Positions 7,052 to 15,859 of a DNA stretch of 64,000 nt are shown piece by piece. The translations under genes and the position numbers were made by a program. Numbering within the stretch: the stretch's first letter is position 1; each line of letters begins with the position of its first letter. The notes beneath the pieces were generated by a model, which was given only the letters and a program-made list of their open reading frames with translations, had not been told where the DNA came from and searched no databases. Origin of the DNA: Pseudomonas fluvialis (lineage in GTDB: Bacteria > Pseudomonadota > Gammaproteobacteria > Pseudomonadales > Pseudomonadaceae); the NCBI RefSeq assembly GCF_014207935.1, contig NZ_JACHLL010000007.1:62001-126000 (forward strand), read 5' to 3'.

Positions 7052-8775
7052 CAGGGTTGCTCGCTGCCGGTGAGGCGTTTGAGAGTGCTGCGCAGAATCG
7101 GGCTGTCCGGCTCTTCTTCGAAGGCTTTCTGCCAGACCTCACGGGCTTCGTCCTGCTTGCCCTGAGTCCACAGCACTTCGCCGAAGTGCGCCGCCACTTC
7201 ATGGTCGGGATAGCGCTCGAAGGCCTGGCGCAGGAGTGTCTCGGCTTCGTCCAGGCGGCCCTGGCGGAAGTTGATCCAGCCCAGGCTGTCGAGAATGGCC
7301 GGGTCTTCCGGGTTGAGCTGGTAGGCCTGCTCGATCAGGGTGCGGGCTTCATCCAGGCGGCTGGTGCGGTCGGCCAGGGTATAGCCAAGGGCGTTGAGGG
7401 CCATGGCGTTGGACGGCTCGCGCTCGATAATGAAGCGCAGGTCGCGCTCCAGCTGGTCGAGGTCGCCGCGTTTCTCGGCCACCATGGCGCGGGTATACAG
7501 AAGATTCAGATCGTCGGGGTACTCCGTCAGTGCCTGCTCGATGAGCTGCCAGGCGGGTTCGATCTGCTGAGCCTTGCTCAGGGCTTCGGCTTCGATCAGG
7601 TACAGCTGGATCGCGTAGTCCGGCTGCTTTTCACGTGCCTTGGCCAGTGACTTGCGTGCTTCGGGCAGACGCTCGGCCTCGATCAGCAGTTCGCTGTGGC
7701 GCAGCTGGGCGGGCAGGTAGTCCTTGCCGGGGCCGACCAGGTGGTATTCGATCAGCGCGCTTTCCGGTTGCTCCAGTGCCTCGTACACGCGGCCAAGATT
7801 GAAGTGCGCAGCATCGACGTGGGCTTCGCGCTCGATCAGCTCCTGCAGATAGGCCTGGGCTTCGTTCCAGGCCTCGGCTTCCATGCAGATCAGCGCGAGA
7901 GAAAAGCGCAGATCATCGTCATCGGGGAACTGCTGGACCAGGGTGGAGAACTCGGTCTTGGCCTCCTCCAGCTGGCCTAGTTCCACCAGCAGGCGGGCGT
8001 AGGCCAGGCGCAGGCGCTTGTCGTCGGGTGCCTGCTCAAGGCCCTGGCGCAGCGGCTTTAGGGCTTCATCGCCACGCTCGAGGCTCTGCAGAATGCGGGT
8101 GCGCAGCAGCAGCGGGGCGACCTTCTGTTCGCTGTCCGGCAGCTCGTCGAGCAGCTCCAGAGCCTGCTCCGACTTGCCATCCTGCTGCAGCAGCACGGCT
8201 TCGCCAAAAATCAGCTGGGCATTGTCCGGGTGTTTCTTCAGCAGGCGCTCGAAGCTCTGCTGCAGGCCGGCGCGGGTGTCGGCGTCGGTTTCGGCAGCCG
8301 AGAGGGCGAGGAAGTCGAAATGAGTATCGCCGTCGGCCAGCAGAGTCTTCTCCATATAGCGGATCGAGTCATCGTAGCGGCCGGCGCGGGCCAGCTGGAT
8401 GGCGGCGGCGCGTTGGGCGTCGAGGTTGTCCGGGGCGTTGCTGGCCCAGATCATGGCGCTGTCGAGGGCCGCCTGTTCAGCGCCGAGGTATTCGGCGATG
8501 CGGTAGGCCCGCTCGGCGACACCGGGGTCTTGGGTGGCATTAGCCTGCTGCACATAGTTGCCCAGGGCGATATCGAAGCGGTTGCGCTGGCCGGCGAGTT
8601 CCGCCGTGAGCAGCGAATACAGGGCTTCCTCGCTGAACGAGCGATAGACCTTGGGTTTGGCCGGAGCGGCCTGGGCGGGCTCGGCGATCTCAGGCGCTGG
8701 GCTGGGCTGCTTGGCCAGCATCTGGCAGCCGCTCAGCAATACCGAGGCGGCCAGCAACACTAGGGGTCTGTTCAT
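7051..8775 (-). CDS. TPR-repeat lipoprotein (PA4667-like)
   Basis: A 574-residue lipoprotein built of tetratricopeptide repeats, presumably a periplasmic or outer-membrane scaffold; its exact role is not known to me. The start MNRPLVLLAASVLLSGC gives a short lipobox signal with Cys17; the longer open frame up to 8817 would bury that signal, so it is rejected. TPR helices run through nearly the whole chain (for example YAEAL-like repeats LALLxLDELPDSE, ALNALGYTLADRT). It heads the TPR-lolB-ispE unit, opposite hemA, as in P. aeruginosa. Confidence 0.9.
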   Translation of the reverse strand: MNRPLVLLAASVLLSGCQMLAKQPSPAPEIAEPAQAAPAKPKVYRSFSEEALYSLLTAELAGQRNRFDIALGNYVQQANATQDPGVAERAYRIAEYLGAEQAALDSAMIWASNAPDNLDAQRAAAIQLARAGRYDDSIRYMEKTLLADGDTHFDFLALSAAETDADTRAGLQQSFERLLKKHPDNAQLIFGEAVLLQQDGKSEQALELLDELPDSEQKVAPLLLRTRILQSLERGDEALKPLRQGLEQAPDDKRLRLAYARLLVELGQLEEAKTEFSTLVQQFPDDDDLRFSLALICMEAEAWNEAQAYLQELIEREAHVDAAHFNLGRVYEALEQPESALIEYHLVGPGKDYLPAQLRHSELLIEAERLPEARKSLAKAREKQPDYAIQLYLIEAEALSKAQQIEPAWQLIEQALTEYPDDLNLLYTRAMVAEKRGDLDQLERDLRFIIEREPSNAMALNALGYTLADRTSRLDEARTLIEQAYQLNPEDPAILDSLGWINFRQGRLDEAETLLRQAFERYPDHEVAAHFGEVLWTQGKQDEAREVWQKAFEEEPDSPILRSTLKRLTGSEQP

Positions 8776-8885
8776 AGTGGAAAAGAGTGCTCTCCTGCAG
8801 ATGCGGCATGATGACACAAGCCACAGGGCAAGCCCACGGCCCGATGCCTATCGGCGGATGGGTGTGGCAGGAGGGGGAGGGGTGG

Positions 8886-8914
8886 TTGTCCGGCAGGCGG
8901 TGAAGTAGGACAAT
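8886..8914 (+). promoter_or_regulatory. Probable hemA promoter
   Basis: TTGTCC at 8886-8891 and GACAAT at 8909-8914 are separated by exactly 17 bp, 32 bp before the hemA ATG. The -10 overlaps a GGACA-A-TGTCC dyad (8908-8918), and TGTCCGGC is repeated in both boxes, so an operator may overlap. The remaining divergent spacer 8,776-8,885 must contain the opposing TPR-lolB-ispE promoter; I see no clean match for it. Confidence 0.45.
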
Positions 8915-8945
8915 GTCCGGCTTAATTTGTCTGCAGCGACCTTGC

Positions 8946-10214
8946 ATGGCCTTTCTCGCCCTCGGTATCAACCACAAGACTGCCTCGGTGGCGGTGCGCG
9001 AACGCGTGGCTTTCACCCCGGAGCAGATGGTGGAGGCACTGCAGCAGCTTTGCCGGCTGACACCCAGCAGCGAAGCCGCGATTCTTTCGACCTGCAACCG
9101 CAGCGAGCTGTATCTCAAGCTCGACGAGATGGATGTGCAGGCGGTGCTGGCCTGGCTGGCCGGCTACCACGGACTGCCCCTGAGCGACCTGCAGGCCTGT
9201 GCCTACGTGCACGAGAACGAGCAGGCGGTGCGCCACATGATGCGCGTGGCCTGCGGGCTGGACTCGATGATCCTCGGCGAGCCGCAGATTCTCGGTCAGC
9301 TCAAGTCAGCCTACGCAGTGGCGCGCGAAGCCGGTACCGTCGGGCCGTTGCTGGGGCGCCTGTTTCAGGCCACCTTCAGCACCGCCAAGAGCGTGCGCAC
9401 CGACACCGCCATTGGCGAGAACCCGGTGTCCGTGGCCTTTGCGGCGGTCAGCCTGGCCAAGCAGATTTTCGCCGATCTGCACCGCAGCCAGGCGCTGCTG
9501 ATCGGTGCCGGCGAGACCATCACCCTGGTTGCCCGTCACCTGCATGAACAGGGCATCAAGCGCATTGTCGTCGCCAACCGCACGCTGGAGCGCGCCAGTT
9601 CGCTGGCCGAGCAGTTCGGCGCGCATGCCATCCTGCTGGCCGATATCCCCGATGAGCTGATCAACAGCGACATCGTCATCAGCTCCACCGCCAGCCAGTT
9701 GCCGATTCTTGGCAAGGGCGCGGTCGAGCGGGCGCTGAAGAAACGCCGGCACAAGCCGATCTTCATGGTCGATATCGCCGTGCCGCGGGACATCGAGCCC
9801 GAGGTCGGTGAGCTGGATGACGTCTACCTGTACTCGGTGGACGACCTGCACGAAGTCATCGAGGAAAATCTCAAGAGCCGTCAGGGCGCGGCGCGGGCGG
9901 CCGAGGAAATGGTTGCCGTGGGCGCGGAAGAGTTCATGGCTCGCCTTCGCGAGCTGGCGGCCGTGGATGTGCTCAAGGCCTATCGCCAGCAGGCCGAAAC
10001 CCTGCGCGACGACGAACTGCAGAAGGCGCAGCGCCAGCTGGCAAACGGTGCCCCGGCCGACGAGGTGCTGGCACAGCTGGCCCGCGGCCTGACCAACAAG
10101 CTGCTGCACGCGCCCAGCGTGCAATTGAAGAAACTCTCCGCCGAGGGCCGCCTGGATGCGCTGGCCCTGGCCCAGGAACTTTTTGCCCTCGACGAGGGTG
10201 AGCGCAAATCATGA
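8946..10214 (+). CDS. hemA: Glutamyl-tRNA reductase
   Basis: First committed enzyme of C5-pathway heme synthesis: reduces glutamyl-tRNA(Glu) with NADPH to glutamate-1-semialdehyde. The start MAFLALGINHKTASVAVRER is the family N-terminus, and the catalytic Cys is residue 50 in STCNRSELY. The NADPH domain has LLIGAGETITLVARHL, and the C-terminal helical dimerisation domain is complete (422 aa). Its stop overlaps the prfA start (ATGA), opening the hemA-prfA-prmC-moeB-murI run. Confidence 0.98.
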   Translation: MAFLALGINHKTASVAVRERVAFTPEQMVEALQQLCRLTPSSEAAILSTCNRSELYLKLDEMDVQAVLAWLAGYHGLPLSDLQACAYVHENEQAVRHMMRVACGLDSMILGEPQILGQLKSAYAVAREAGTVGPLLGRLFQATFSTAKSVRTDTAIGENPVSVAFAAVSLAKQIFADLHRSQALLIGAGETITLVARHLHEQGIKRIVVANRTLERASSLAEQFGAHAILLADIPDELINSDIVISSTASQLPILGKGAVERALKKRRHKPIFMVDIAVPRDIEPEVGELDDVYLYSVDDLHEVIEENLKSRQGAARAAEEMVAVGAEEFMARLRELAAVDVLKAYRQQAETLRDDELQKAQRQLANGAPADEVLAQLARGLTNKLLHAPSVQLKKLSAEGRLDALALAQELFALDEGERKS

Positions 10215-11293
10215 AAGCTTCACTGCTGAACAAACTGGCCACCCTGCAGGATCGTTTCGAGGAGCTCACCGCGCTGCTCGGCGACGCCGAAGTGATCAGC
10301 AACCAGCCGCAGTTCCGCGCCTATTCCAAGGAATACGCCGAGGTTGAGCCGGTGGTGCAGGCCTATCGTCAGTTGTGCAAGGTGCAGGAAGACCTGGCCG
10401 GTGCCCAGGCGCTGCTCAAGGACAGCGATCCAGACCTGCGCGAAATGGCCGAAGAGGAAGTGGTGTCGGCCAGGAACAGCCTGGCCGAGCTGGAAGACAG
10501 CCTGCAGCGCATGCTGTTGCCCAAGGATCCCAACGACGGGCGCAACGTTTATCTGGAAATCCGCGCCGGTACCGGCGGCGACGAGGCGGCGATCTTCTCC
10601 GGCGACCTGTTCCGCATGTATTCGCGCTATGCCGAGCGCCAGGGCTGGCGGGTCGAGATTCTCTCGGCCAGCGACGGTGAACACGGTGGCTATAAAGAGG
10701 TGATCAGCCGCGTGGAAGGCGACAACGTCTTCGCCAAGCTGAAGTTTGAGTCCGGCGCCCACCGCGTGCAGCGTGTGCCGGAGACCGAGTCCCAGGGCCG
10801 TATCCATACCTCGGCCTGCACCGTGGCGGTACTGCCCGAGCCGGACGAGCAGGCGGCCATCGACATCAATCCGGCCGACCTGCGCGTGGACACCTACCGC
10901 AGCTCCGGCGCCGGTGGTCAGCACGTCAACACCACCGACTCGGCCATCCGCATCACCCACATTCCCACCGGCACGGTGGTGGAATGTCAGGAAGAGCGCT
11001 CGCAGCACAAGAACCGCGCCAAGGCCATGGCCTGGCTGGCGGCCAAGCTCAAGGACCAGCAGGAAGCTGCCGCGCACAAGGAAATCTCCGACACGCGCAA
11101 GCTGCTGGTGGGTTCGGGAGACCGTTCCGAGCGCATTCGTACCTACAACTTCCCTCAGGGGCGGGTCACCGATCACCGCATCAACCTGACCCTGTACTCG
11201 CTCAACGAAGTGATTGCCGGCGGCGTCGAGCAGGTCATCGAACCCTTGCTGCAGGAATACCAGGCCGACCAACTGGCGGCACTGGGAGACTGA
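10211..11293 (+). CDS. prfA: Peptide chain release factor 1
   Basis: Reads UAA and UAG stop codons and triggers peptide hydrolysis. The GGQ motif is in SGAGGQHVNTT, with the Gln that PrmC methylates encoded next door; the RF1-type PxT recognition tripeptide is in RVPETESQGR. At 360 residues it is full length. It overlaps hemA by four bases and is followed after one base by prmC. Confidence 0.98.
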   Translation: MKASLLNKLATLQDRFEELTALLGDAEVISNQPQFRAYSKEYAEVEPVVQAYRQLCKVQEDLAGAQALLKDSDPDLREMAEEEVVSARNSLAELEDSLQRMLLPKDPNDGRNVYLEIRAGTGGDEAAIFSGDLFRMYSRYAERQGWRVEILSASDGEHGGYKEVISRVEGDNVFAKLKFESGAHRVQRVPETESQGRIHTSACTVAVLPEPDEQAAIDINPADLRVDTYRSSGAGGQHVNTTDSAIRITHIPTGTVVECQEERSQHKNRAKAMAWLAAKLKDQQEAAAHKEISDTRKLLVGSGDRSERIRTYNFPQGRVTDHRINLTLYSLNEVIAGGVEQVIEPLLQEYQADQLAALGD

Positions 11294-11294
11294 C

Positions 11295-12125
11295 ATGGCC
11301 CGAGTGGATGCGTTGCTGGCGGCGGCTGACTTGCCCGATTCGCCGAGTGCGCGTCTGGATGCCGAGCTGCTGCTGGCCCATGTGCTGGGCAAGCCGCGCA
11401 GCTACCTGCGCACCTGGCCCGAACATGAGCCCAGCGCCGAACAGGTGACAGCCTTCCAGGCGCTGCTGGCGCGTCGTCGCCAGGGCGAGCCGGTGGCCTA
11501 CCTGCTGGGCCGGCAGGGCTTCTGGAGCCTGCAGCTGGAAGTGGCGCCGCATACCCTGATTCCCCGCCCCGATACCGAACTGTTGGTGGAAACCGCTCTG
11601 CAGCTGTTGCCGGCTACGCCACTGGCGGCGCTGGATCTGGGCACCGGCACCGGTGCGATTGCCCTGGCGCTTGCCAGCGAGCGCCCGGCCTGGCGGCTGA
11701 CGGGTGTCGATCGTATTGATGAGGCAGTAGCGCTGGCCGAGCGCAACCGCGCGGCGCTGCAACTGGGCAATGCCAGCTTCCAGCCCAGTCACTGGTTCAG
11801 CGCCCTCGGTGGGCAGCGCTTTGCCCTGATCGTCAGCAACCCGCCTTACATCCGCAGCGATGACCAGCACCTGAGCCAGGGCGATGTGCGCTTCGAGCCG
11901 GCCAGCGCGCTGGTGGCCGGCCGCGACGGCCTGACAGACTTGCGCGAAATCATCGCGCAGGCGCCGGATCATCTGGAACATGGCGGCTGGCTGCTGCTGG
12001 AACATGGCTATGACCAGGCCGCAGCCGTGCGCGAGCTGTTGCTGGCACGCGGCTTTGCTCAGGTGGAAAGCCGCCGCGACCTGGGCGGGCACGAGCGAAT
12101 ATCACTGGGGAGCTGGCAGGCATGA
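11295..12125 (+). CDS. prmC: Release factor glutamine methyltransferase
   Basis: SAM-dependent N5-methylation of the GGQ glutamine in RF1 and RF2. The N-terminal five-helix substrate domain (LDAELLLAHVLGKPR) precedes the Rossmann domain with LDLGTGTGAIALALA and the catalytic NPPY in VSNPPYIRSDD. The ATG at 11295 directly follows the prfA stop and gives 276 residues, the family length; the open frame reaching back into prfA is not used. It is coupled to its substrate gene. Confidence 0.97.
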   Translation: MARVDALLAAADLPDSPSARLDAELLLAHVLGKPRSYLRTWPEHEPSAEQVTAFQALLARRRQGEPVAYLLGRQGFWSLQLEVAPHTLIPRPDTELLVETALQLLPATPLAALDLGTGTGAIALALASERPAWRLTGVDRIDEAVALAERNRAALQLGNASFQPSHWFSALGGQRFALIVSNPPYIRSDDQHLSQGDVRFEPASALVAGRDGLTDLREIIAQAPDHLEHGGWLLLEHGYDQAAAVRELLLARGFAQVESRRDLGGHERISLGSWQA

Positions 12126-12889
12126 GCATGGACCTGACGGACGACGATCTGCTGCGCTACAGCCGGCAGATCCTCCTGGCGCAGATCGATATCGCCGGAC
12201 AGCTGCGCCTCAAACAGAGTCGTGTGCTGATCATCGGTCTCGGAGGGCTGGGTTCTCCGGTGGCGCTGTACCTGGCCGCGGCTGGTGTGGGCGAACTGCA
12301 CCTGGCCGATTTCGACCGGGTCGATCTGAGTAACCTGCAGCGCCAGGTCGCTCACGACAGCCACAGCATCGGCCAGCCCAAGGTCGAGTCGGCGGCGGCG
12401 CGTCTGCGTGCGATCAATCCGGCCATCAGCCTGCAGCTGTATGCCCAGGGGCTGGATGCCGATTCCTTGCCTGCCGCGGTGGCGGCGGTCGATCTGGTGC
12501 TGGACTGCTCGGACAATTTTTCCACCCGCGAGGCGGTCAATGCTGCCTGCGTGGCTGCCGGCAAGCCGCTGGTCTCCGGTGCAGCCATTCGTTTGGAAGG
12601 GCAGTTGGCGGTATTCGATCCGCGTCGCAGCGACAGCCCCTGCTACCACTGCCTGTATGGGCATGGCAGTGAGGCCGAATTGACCTGTAGCGAGGCTGGC
12701 GTGGTCGGGCCGCTGGTGGGCGTTGTGGGCAGTCTGCAGGCGCTGGAGGCGCTCAAGCTGCTGGCCGGTTTTGGCGAGCCACTGGTGGGCCGCCTGCTGC
12801 TGATCGATGCCTTTAGCAGCCAGTTCCGCGAGCTGCGGGTCAAGCGCGATCCGGGCTGTACGGTGTGCGGAGCGCAGCATGGCCAATAG
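12122..12889 (+). CDS. moeB: MoeB/ThiF-family adenylyltransferase
   Basis: E1-like enzyme that adenylates the C-terminus of a small sulfur carrier such as MoaD in molybdopterin synthesis. The nucleotide loop is IIGLGGLGSPVALYLAAAG, followed by DFDRVDLSNLQRQ. Two zinc-binding CxxC pairs are visible: CYHC near residue 180 and CTVC near the C-terminus. The 255 residues match Pseudomonas MoeB. It overlaps prmC at its start and murI at its end. Confidence 0.93.
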   Translation: MSMDLTDDDLLRYSRQILLAQIDIAGQLRLKQSRVLIIGLGGLGSPVALYLAAAGVGELHLADFDRVDLSNLQRQVAHDSHSIGQPKVESAAARLRAINPAISLQLYAQGLDADSLPAAVAAVDLVLDCSDNFSTREAVNAACVAAGKPLVSGAAIRLEGQLAVFDPRRSDSPCYHCLYGHGSEAELTCSEAGVVGPLVGVVGSLQALEALKLLAGFGEPLVGRLLLIDAFSSQFRELRVKRDPGCTVCGAQHGQ

Positions 12890-13676
12890 CGCGCCGATCG
12901 GCGTATTCGACTCCGGCGTCGGCGGGCTGTCGGTGCTGCGCGAGATTCACGCGCAACTGCCCAACGAAGCATTGCTCTATGTCGCCGACAGCGGCCATGT
13001 GCCTTACGGCGAGAAGAGCGCCGAGTTTATCCGCGAGCGTAGTCAGAAGATTGCGGAGTTTTTACTGGAGCAGGGCGCCAAGGCGCTGGTGCTGGCCTGC
13101 AATACCGCGACGGTGGCGGCGGTGGCGGATTTGCGCGAGCGTTACCCGCAGCTGCCGATTGTCGGCATGGAACCGGCGGTCAAGCCGGCGGCTGCAGCCA
13201 CCCGCTCCGGCGTGGTGGGTGTGCTGGCCACCACCGGCACCCTGAAAAGCGCCAGGTTCGCGGCCCTGCTCGATCGGTTTGCCAGTGATGTGCGGGTGGT
13301 GACCCAGCCCTGTCCGGGGCTGGTGGAGTGCGTCGAGGCGGGCGATCTCGACAGCCTGCCTGTACGTCAGTTGCTCCAGGGTTATGTGGAGCCCCTGCTG
13401 GCCGCCGGGTGCGACACCTTGATTCTCGGCTGTACCCATTACCCCTTCCTCAAACCGCTGCTGCGTGAGCTGGTGCTCGCCGATGTGGCCCTGATCGATA
13501 CCGGCGCGGCGGTGGCCCGCCAGCTGCAGCGTCTGCTCGAGCAGCACGATGCTCTGGCTCCGCAGTCGGCTACCCACTCGGCACACTTCTGGAGCAGTGG
13601 TGCTCCGGCTCAGCTGGAACAGATCCTGCCGCTGCTGTGGGGCAGCCCGGCGCCGGTTAACGCCTTGCTGGAATGA
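12879..13676 (+). CDS. murI: Glutamate racemase
   Basis: Interconverts L- and D-glutamate, supplying D-Glu for peptidoglycan. The two catalytic cysteines are in ACNTAT (Cys74) and GCTHYPF (near 184), and IGVFDSGVGGLSVL is the standard N-terminus. I start at 12879, which overlaps moeB by 11 bases and gives 265 residues; an earlier in-frame start inside moeB would add a non-homologous tail. Last gene of the hemA run. Confidence 0.97.
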   Translation: MANSAPIGVFDSGVGGLSVLREIHAQLPNEALLYVADSGHVPYGEKSAEFIRERSQKIAEFLLEQGAKALVLACNTATVAAVADLRERYPQLPIVGMEPAVKPAAAATRSGVVGVLATTGTLKSARFAALLDRFASDVRVVTQPCPGLVECVEAGDLDSLPVRQLLQGYVEPLLAAGCDTLILGCTHYPFLKPLLRELVLADVALIDTGAAVARQLQRLLEQHDALAPQSATHSAHFWSSGAPAQLEQILPLLWGSPAPVNALLE

Positions 13677-13683
13677 CCCGGCT

Positions 13684-13710
13684 TTGCAAGGGGCTAAAGA
13701 TTTCTATACT
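13684..13710 (+). promoter_or_regulatory. Candidate pagL promoter
   Basis: TATACT at 13705-13710 is a good -10; the -35 is either TTTGCA (13683) with 16 bp or TTGCAA (13684) with 15 bp spacing, so it is imperfect. The leader to the pagL ATG is about 55 nt and contains an AAGGA ribosome-binding site. No PhoP-type direct repeat was recognised. Confidence 0.4.
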
Positions 13711-13772
13711 TCACCCAGATAACTGTTTCACCCGGAAACTGCGCATAACTCTCAGGCAATAAGGAAAGTTGA

Positions 13773-14288
13773 ATGAAAGCACTGACTTCGCTGGCCGCCG
13801 TGGCGGCTCTGGTTCTGGGCCACGCGCTGAGTGCGCAGGCCGCCGATGTGACCGCGGCCATTGGCCAGAGTGGCGATTCCACCATGGTCTATCGCCTGGG
13901 CAGCCAGTGGGACTGGGACAGTGCCTGGATGCAGAGCGACAGCGGTCGTCTGACCGGCTACTGGGATCTGGGGTACACCTACTGGGACGGTGATGAAACC
14001 GCGAGCAACCACAGCGTTTCCTTCACGCCGGTATTCGTCTACGAGTTCGCCGGGGAAACGGTAAAACCCTATATCGAAGTTGGTATCGGCGTAGCTCTGT
14101 TTTCCAGCACCGAGCTGGAAGACAACGATCTGAGTTCGTCCTTCCAGTTCGAAGACCGCCTGGGTGCCGGCGTGCGCTTCGCCGGCCAGGAGATTGGCGT
14201 GCGCGCCATCCACTACTCCAACGCCGGCCTCAAGCAGCCCAACGATGGCGCCGAGGCGTACACCCTGCATTACCGCACCCGTTTCTGA
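13773..14288 (+). CDS. pagL: Lipid A 3-O-deacylase PagL
   Basis: Outer-membrane beta-barrel enzyme that removes the 3-O acyl chain of lipid A, altering recognition and permeability. Residues 1-23 are a Sec signal peptide ending AQA. The catalytic His-Ser-Glu set is visible near the C-terminus: His147 and Ser149 in HYSNAGLK and Glu161 after QPNDGAE. The chain ends in aromatic YRTRF, the usual barrel-assembly signal. Position after murI matches PA4661 of P. aeruginosa. Confidence 0.93.
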   Translation: MKALTSLAAVAALVLGHALSAQAADVTAAIGQSGDSTMVYRLGSQWDWDSAWMQSDSGRLTGYWDLGYTYWDGDETASNHSVSFTPVFVYEFAGETVKPYIEVGIGVALFSSTELEDNDLSSSFQFEDRLGAGVRFAGQEIGVRAIHYSNAGLKQPNDGAEAYTLHYRTRF

Positions 14289-14305
14289 TCGGTATGTGGC
14301 CAAAG

Positions 14306-14331
14306 AAACCGGGTCAAGGCCCGGTTTTTTA
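14306..14331 (+). terminator. Intrinsic terminator after pagL
   Basis: ACCGGG (14308-14313) pairs with CCCGGT (14320-14325) around TCAAGG, followed by six T on the plus strand. It lies between the convergent pagL and the downstream minus-strand gene and may serve both. Confidence 0.85.
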
Positions 14332-14341
14332 TTGCCTGAGG

Positions 14342-14650
14342 TCAGCGGTAGATGCTGTCCATGCCACGGCGTTCGTCCAGGCATTCCGGCGAGCCGGTGG
14401 CGAATTCGCGGCAGACCAGCGGGCGCACTTCGTAGATGGTGCAGCGCATGGTGTCGCGGTCCAGTGCCGCACACCAGCCGTCATCCAGACGCAGCATGGT
14501 TTCGCCGCCCCAGTCGTCGGTGCTGATGAAACGCTCGGGCACGCCGGTGTCGGTCAGCAGCAGGACTTCCAGTTGGCAGCAACAGGCCGCGCAGGTGCTG
14601 CAGCTGATGCTCGGGTCGATGGGCAGATTGGTCAGGGGGATCTGGCTCAT
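14342..14650 (-). CDS. YkgJ-family cysteine-cluster protein, 102 aa
   Basis: Small protein of the CxxxCxxCC family (YkgJ), thought to bind zinc or iron. The cluster is at SCSTCAACCC near residues 16-24, with further Cys in WCAALD, MRCTIYEVRPLVCREF and the PxxCREF motif typical of the family. No substrate or pathway is known. Start at 14650 gives MSQIPLTNLP; the open frame continues upstream but only antiparallel to other coding sequence. It follows the diguanylate cyclase gene by 53 bp on the same strand. Confidence 0.85.
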   Translation of the reverse strand: MSQIPLTNLPIDPSISCSTCAACCCQLEVLLLTDTGVPERFISTDDWGGETMLRLDDGWCAALDRDTMRCTIYEVRPLVCREFATGSPECLDERRGMDSIYR

Positions 14651-14703
14651 GCCGCCAGTGTACGGCAGATGAGTAGGGCTGGCGCGGCGAGTTGCCGAGC
14701 GGC

Positions 14704-15777
14704 TCAGCCAGGCGTTAGATTCTTCAGCATGTGCTTGGCCGTGTACATGCGTCGGTCGGCCTCGCGAATCAGTGCCTCGGGTTCGGCAAATTCGGCGGGC
14801 CCTGTCTGTACCACGCCGACGCTCAGTTGCAGGCCGGGCAGGACCTTGCCCAGTTCGCTGCTCAGGCGCGAGATGTAGATCTCGGCGGCCAGCTCCTCGC
14901 GGCAGTTGGGCAGGATGATGCAGAACTCGTCGCCACCGTAGCGGAAGCAGCTGTCCTCCATGCGCGACACCTGCTTGATCGCCGCCCCAAGCATCTGCAG
15001 AATTTCGTCGCCCCGCTGGTGGCCCTGGGTGTCGTTGATGTCCTTGAAGTCGTTGATGTCCAGGTAGGCCACGGCCAGCGGCTCGCTGCGCCTTTGTGCT
15101 GCCCGCACGGCGCGGGTCAGGCTTTCGTGCAGGGTCCGGACGTTGAACAGACCGGTCAGTGGATCGGTGCGGGTCATTTCCTCCAGTTGCCGGGTACGCT
15201 CGCGGACCTTGTCCTCCAGGATGCGGGCGTAGTTCTCGGACTTCTCGCGGGAGATGTCGATCTCCATCACCAGGCTGCGGATATAGGTTTCGAACACCAG
15301 CGTGATGTCGAACAGGAACAGGCGGTCGAGCACGCTGAGCAGTTGCTGGCGCTCTGGGCTTTTTGGCAGTTGCTGGCGCAGCACATCGAACAGCAGGGTC
15401 TTGAGGGTGCTGATCGCGGCCAGATAGAGCTTGGGTTCGACGCCGATACGCTTGTGCACCAGGCCGATGCGCAGGCGGTTGTTGACGTACTCGACGTCGT
15501 ACAGGCCGCTGAACAGGTCGAGCACGTACTTGCGCTGGGCGCTGCGCAGGCGTCCCAGGGTATCGGCATCGCCGATCAGCAGGGCGATTTCCGCCACGCT
15601 GGTCTGCATCTGGTAGAACTGATCGACCAAGGCATCCACCTGGCTTTCGATCAGGCCCCGGTAGTTGTGCAGCAGCTGAAAGTCGCTCTCCACCAGCCCC
15701 AGCAATTGCTGGCGCGAGTGGATCTCGAACTCGGTGATGCGCATCTGTTCCAGCAGCGTTTGTTCGGTCTGCTTCAT
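14704..15777 (-). CDS. Globin-coupled diguanylate cyclase, 357 aa
   Basis: Makes c-di-GMP under control of an N-terminal heme (protoglobin) sensor, so output should respond to O2 or related gases. Residues ~10-160 are the globin domain, with the proximal His108 in RIGLVHKRIG. A helical linker (SREKSENYARILEDKVRERT) joins it to the GGDEF domain at ~190-350. The active site GGDEF is intact in FRYGGDEF and the inhibitory RxxD (RMED) lies the canonical five residues before it. It is 83 bp after the end of the photolyase operon on the same strand. Confidence 0.88.
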   Translation of the reverse strand: MKQTEQTLLEQMRITEFEIHSRQQLLGLVESDFQLLHNYRGLIESQVDALVDQFYQMQTSVAEIALLIGDADTLGRLRSAQRKYVLDLFSGLYDVEYVNNRLRIGLVHKRIGVEPKLYLAAISTLKTLLFDVLRQQLPKSPERQQLLSVLDRLFLFDITLVFETYIRSLVMEIDISREKSENYARILEDKVRERTRQLEEMTRTDPLTGLFNVRTLHESLTRAVRAAQRRSEPLAVAYLDINDFKDINDTQGHQRGDEILQMLGAAIKQVSRMEDSCFRYGGDEFCIILPNCREELAAEIYISRLSSELGKVLPGLQLSVGVVQTGPAEFAEPEALIREADRRMYTAKHMLKNLTPG

Positions 15778-15859
15778 GGAGCCTCCCTGGCAGCGGCGAC
15801 AACGCAGAGTGATGCGCCTGCAACCAGTGGTGGCTTGTCAGACGGATATGTCTATGAGC

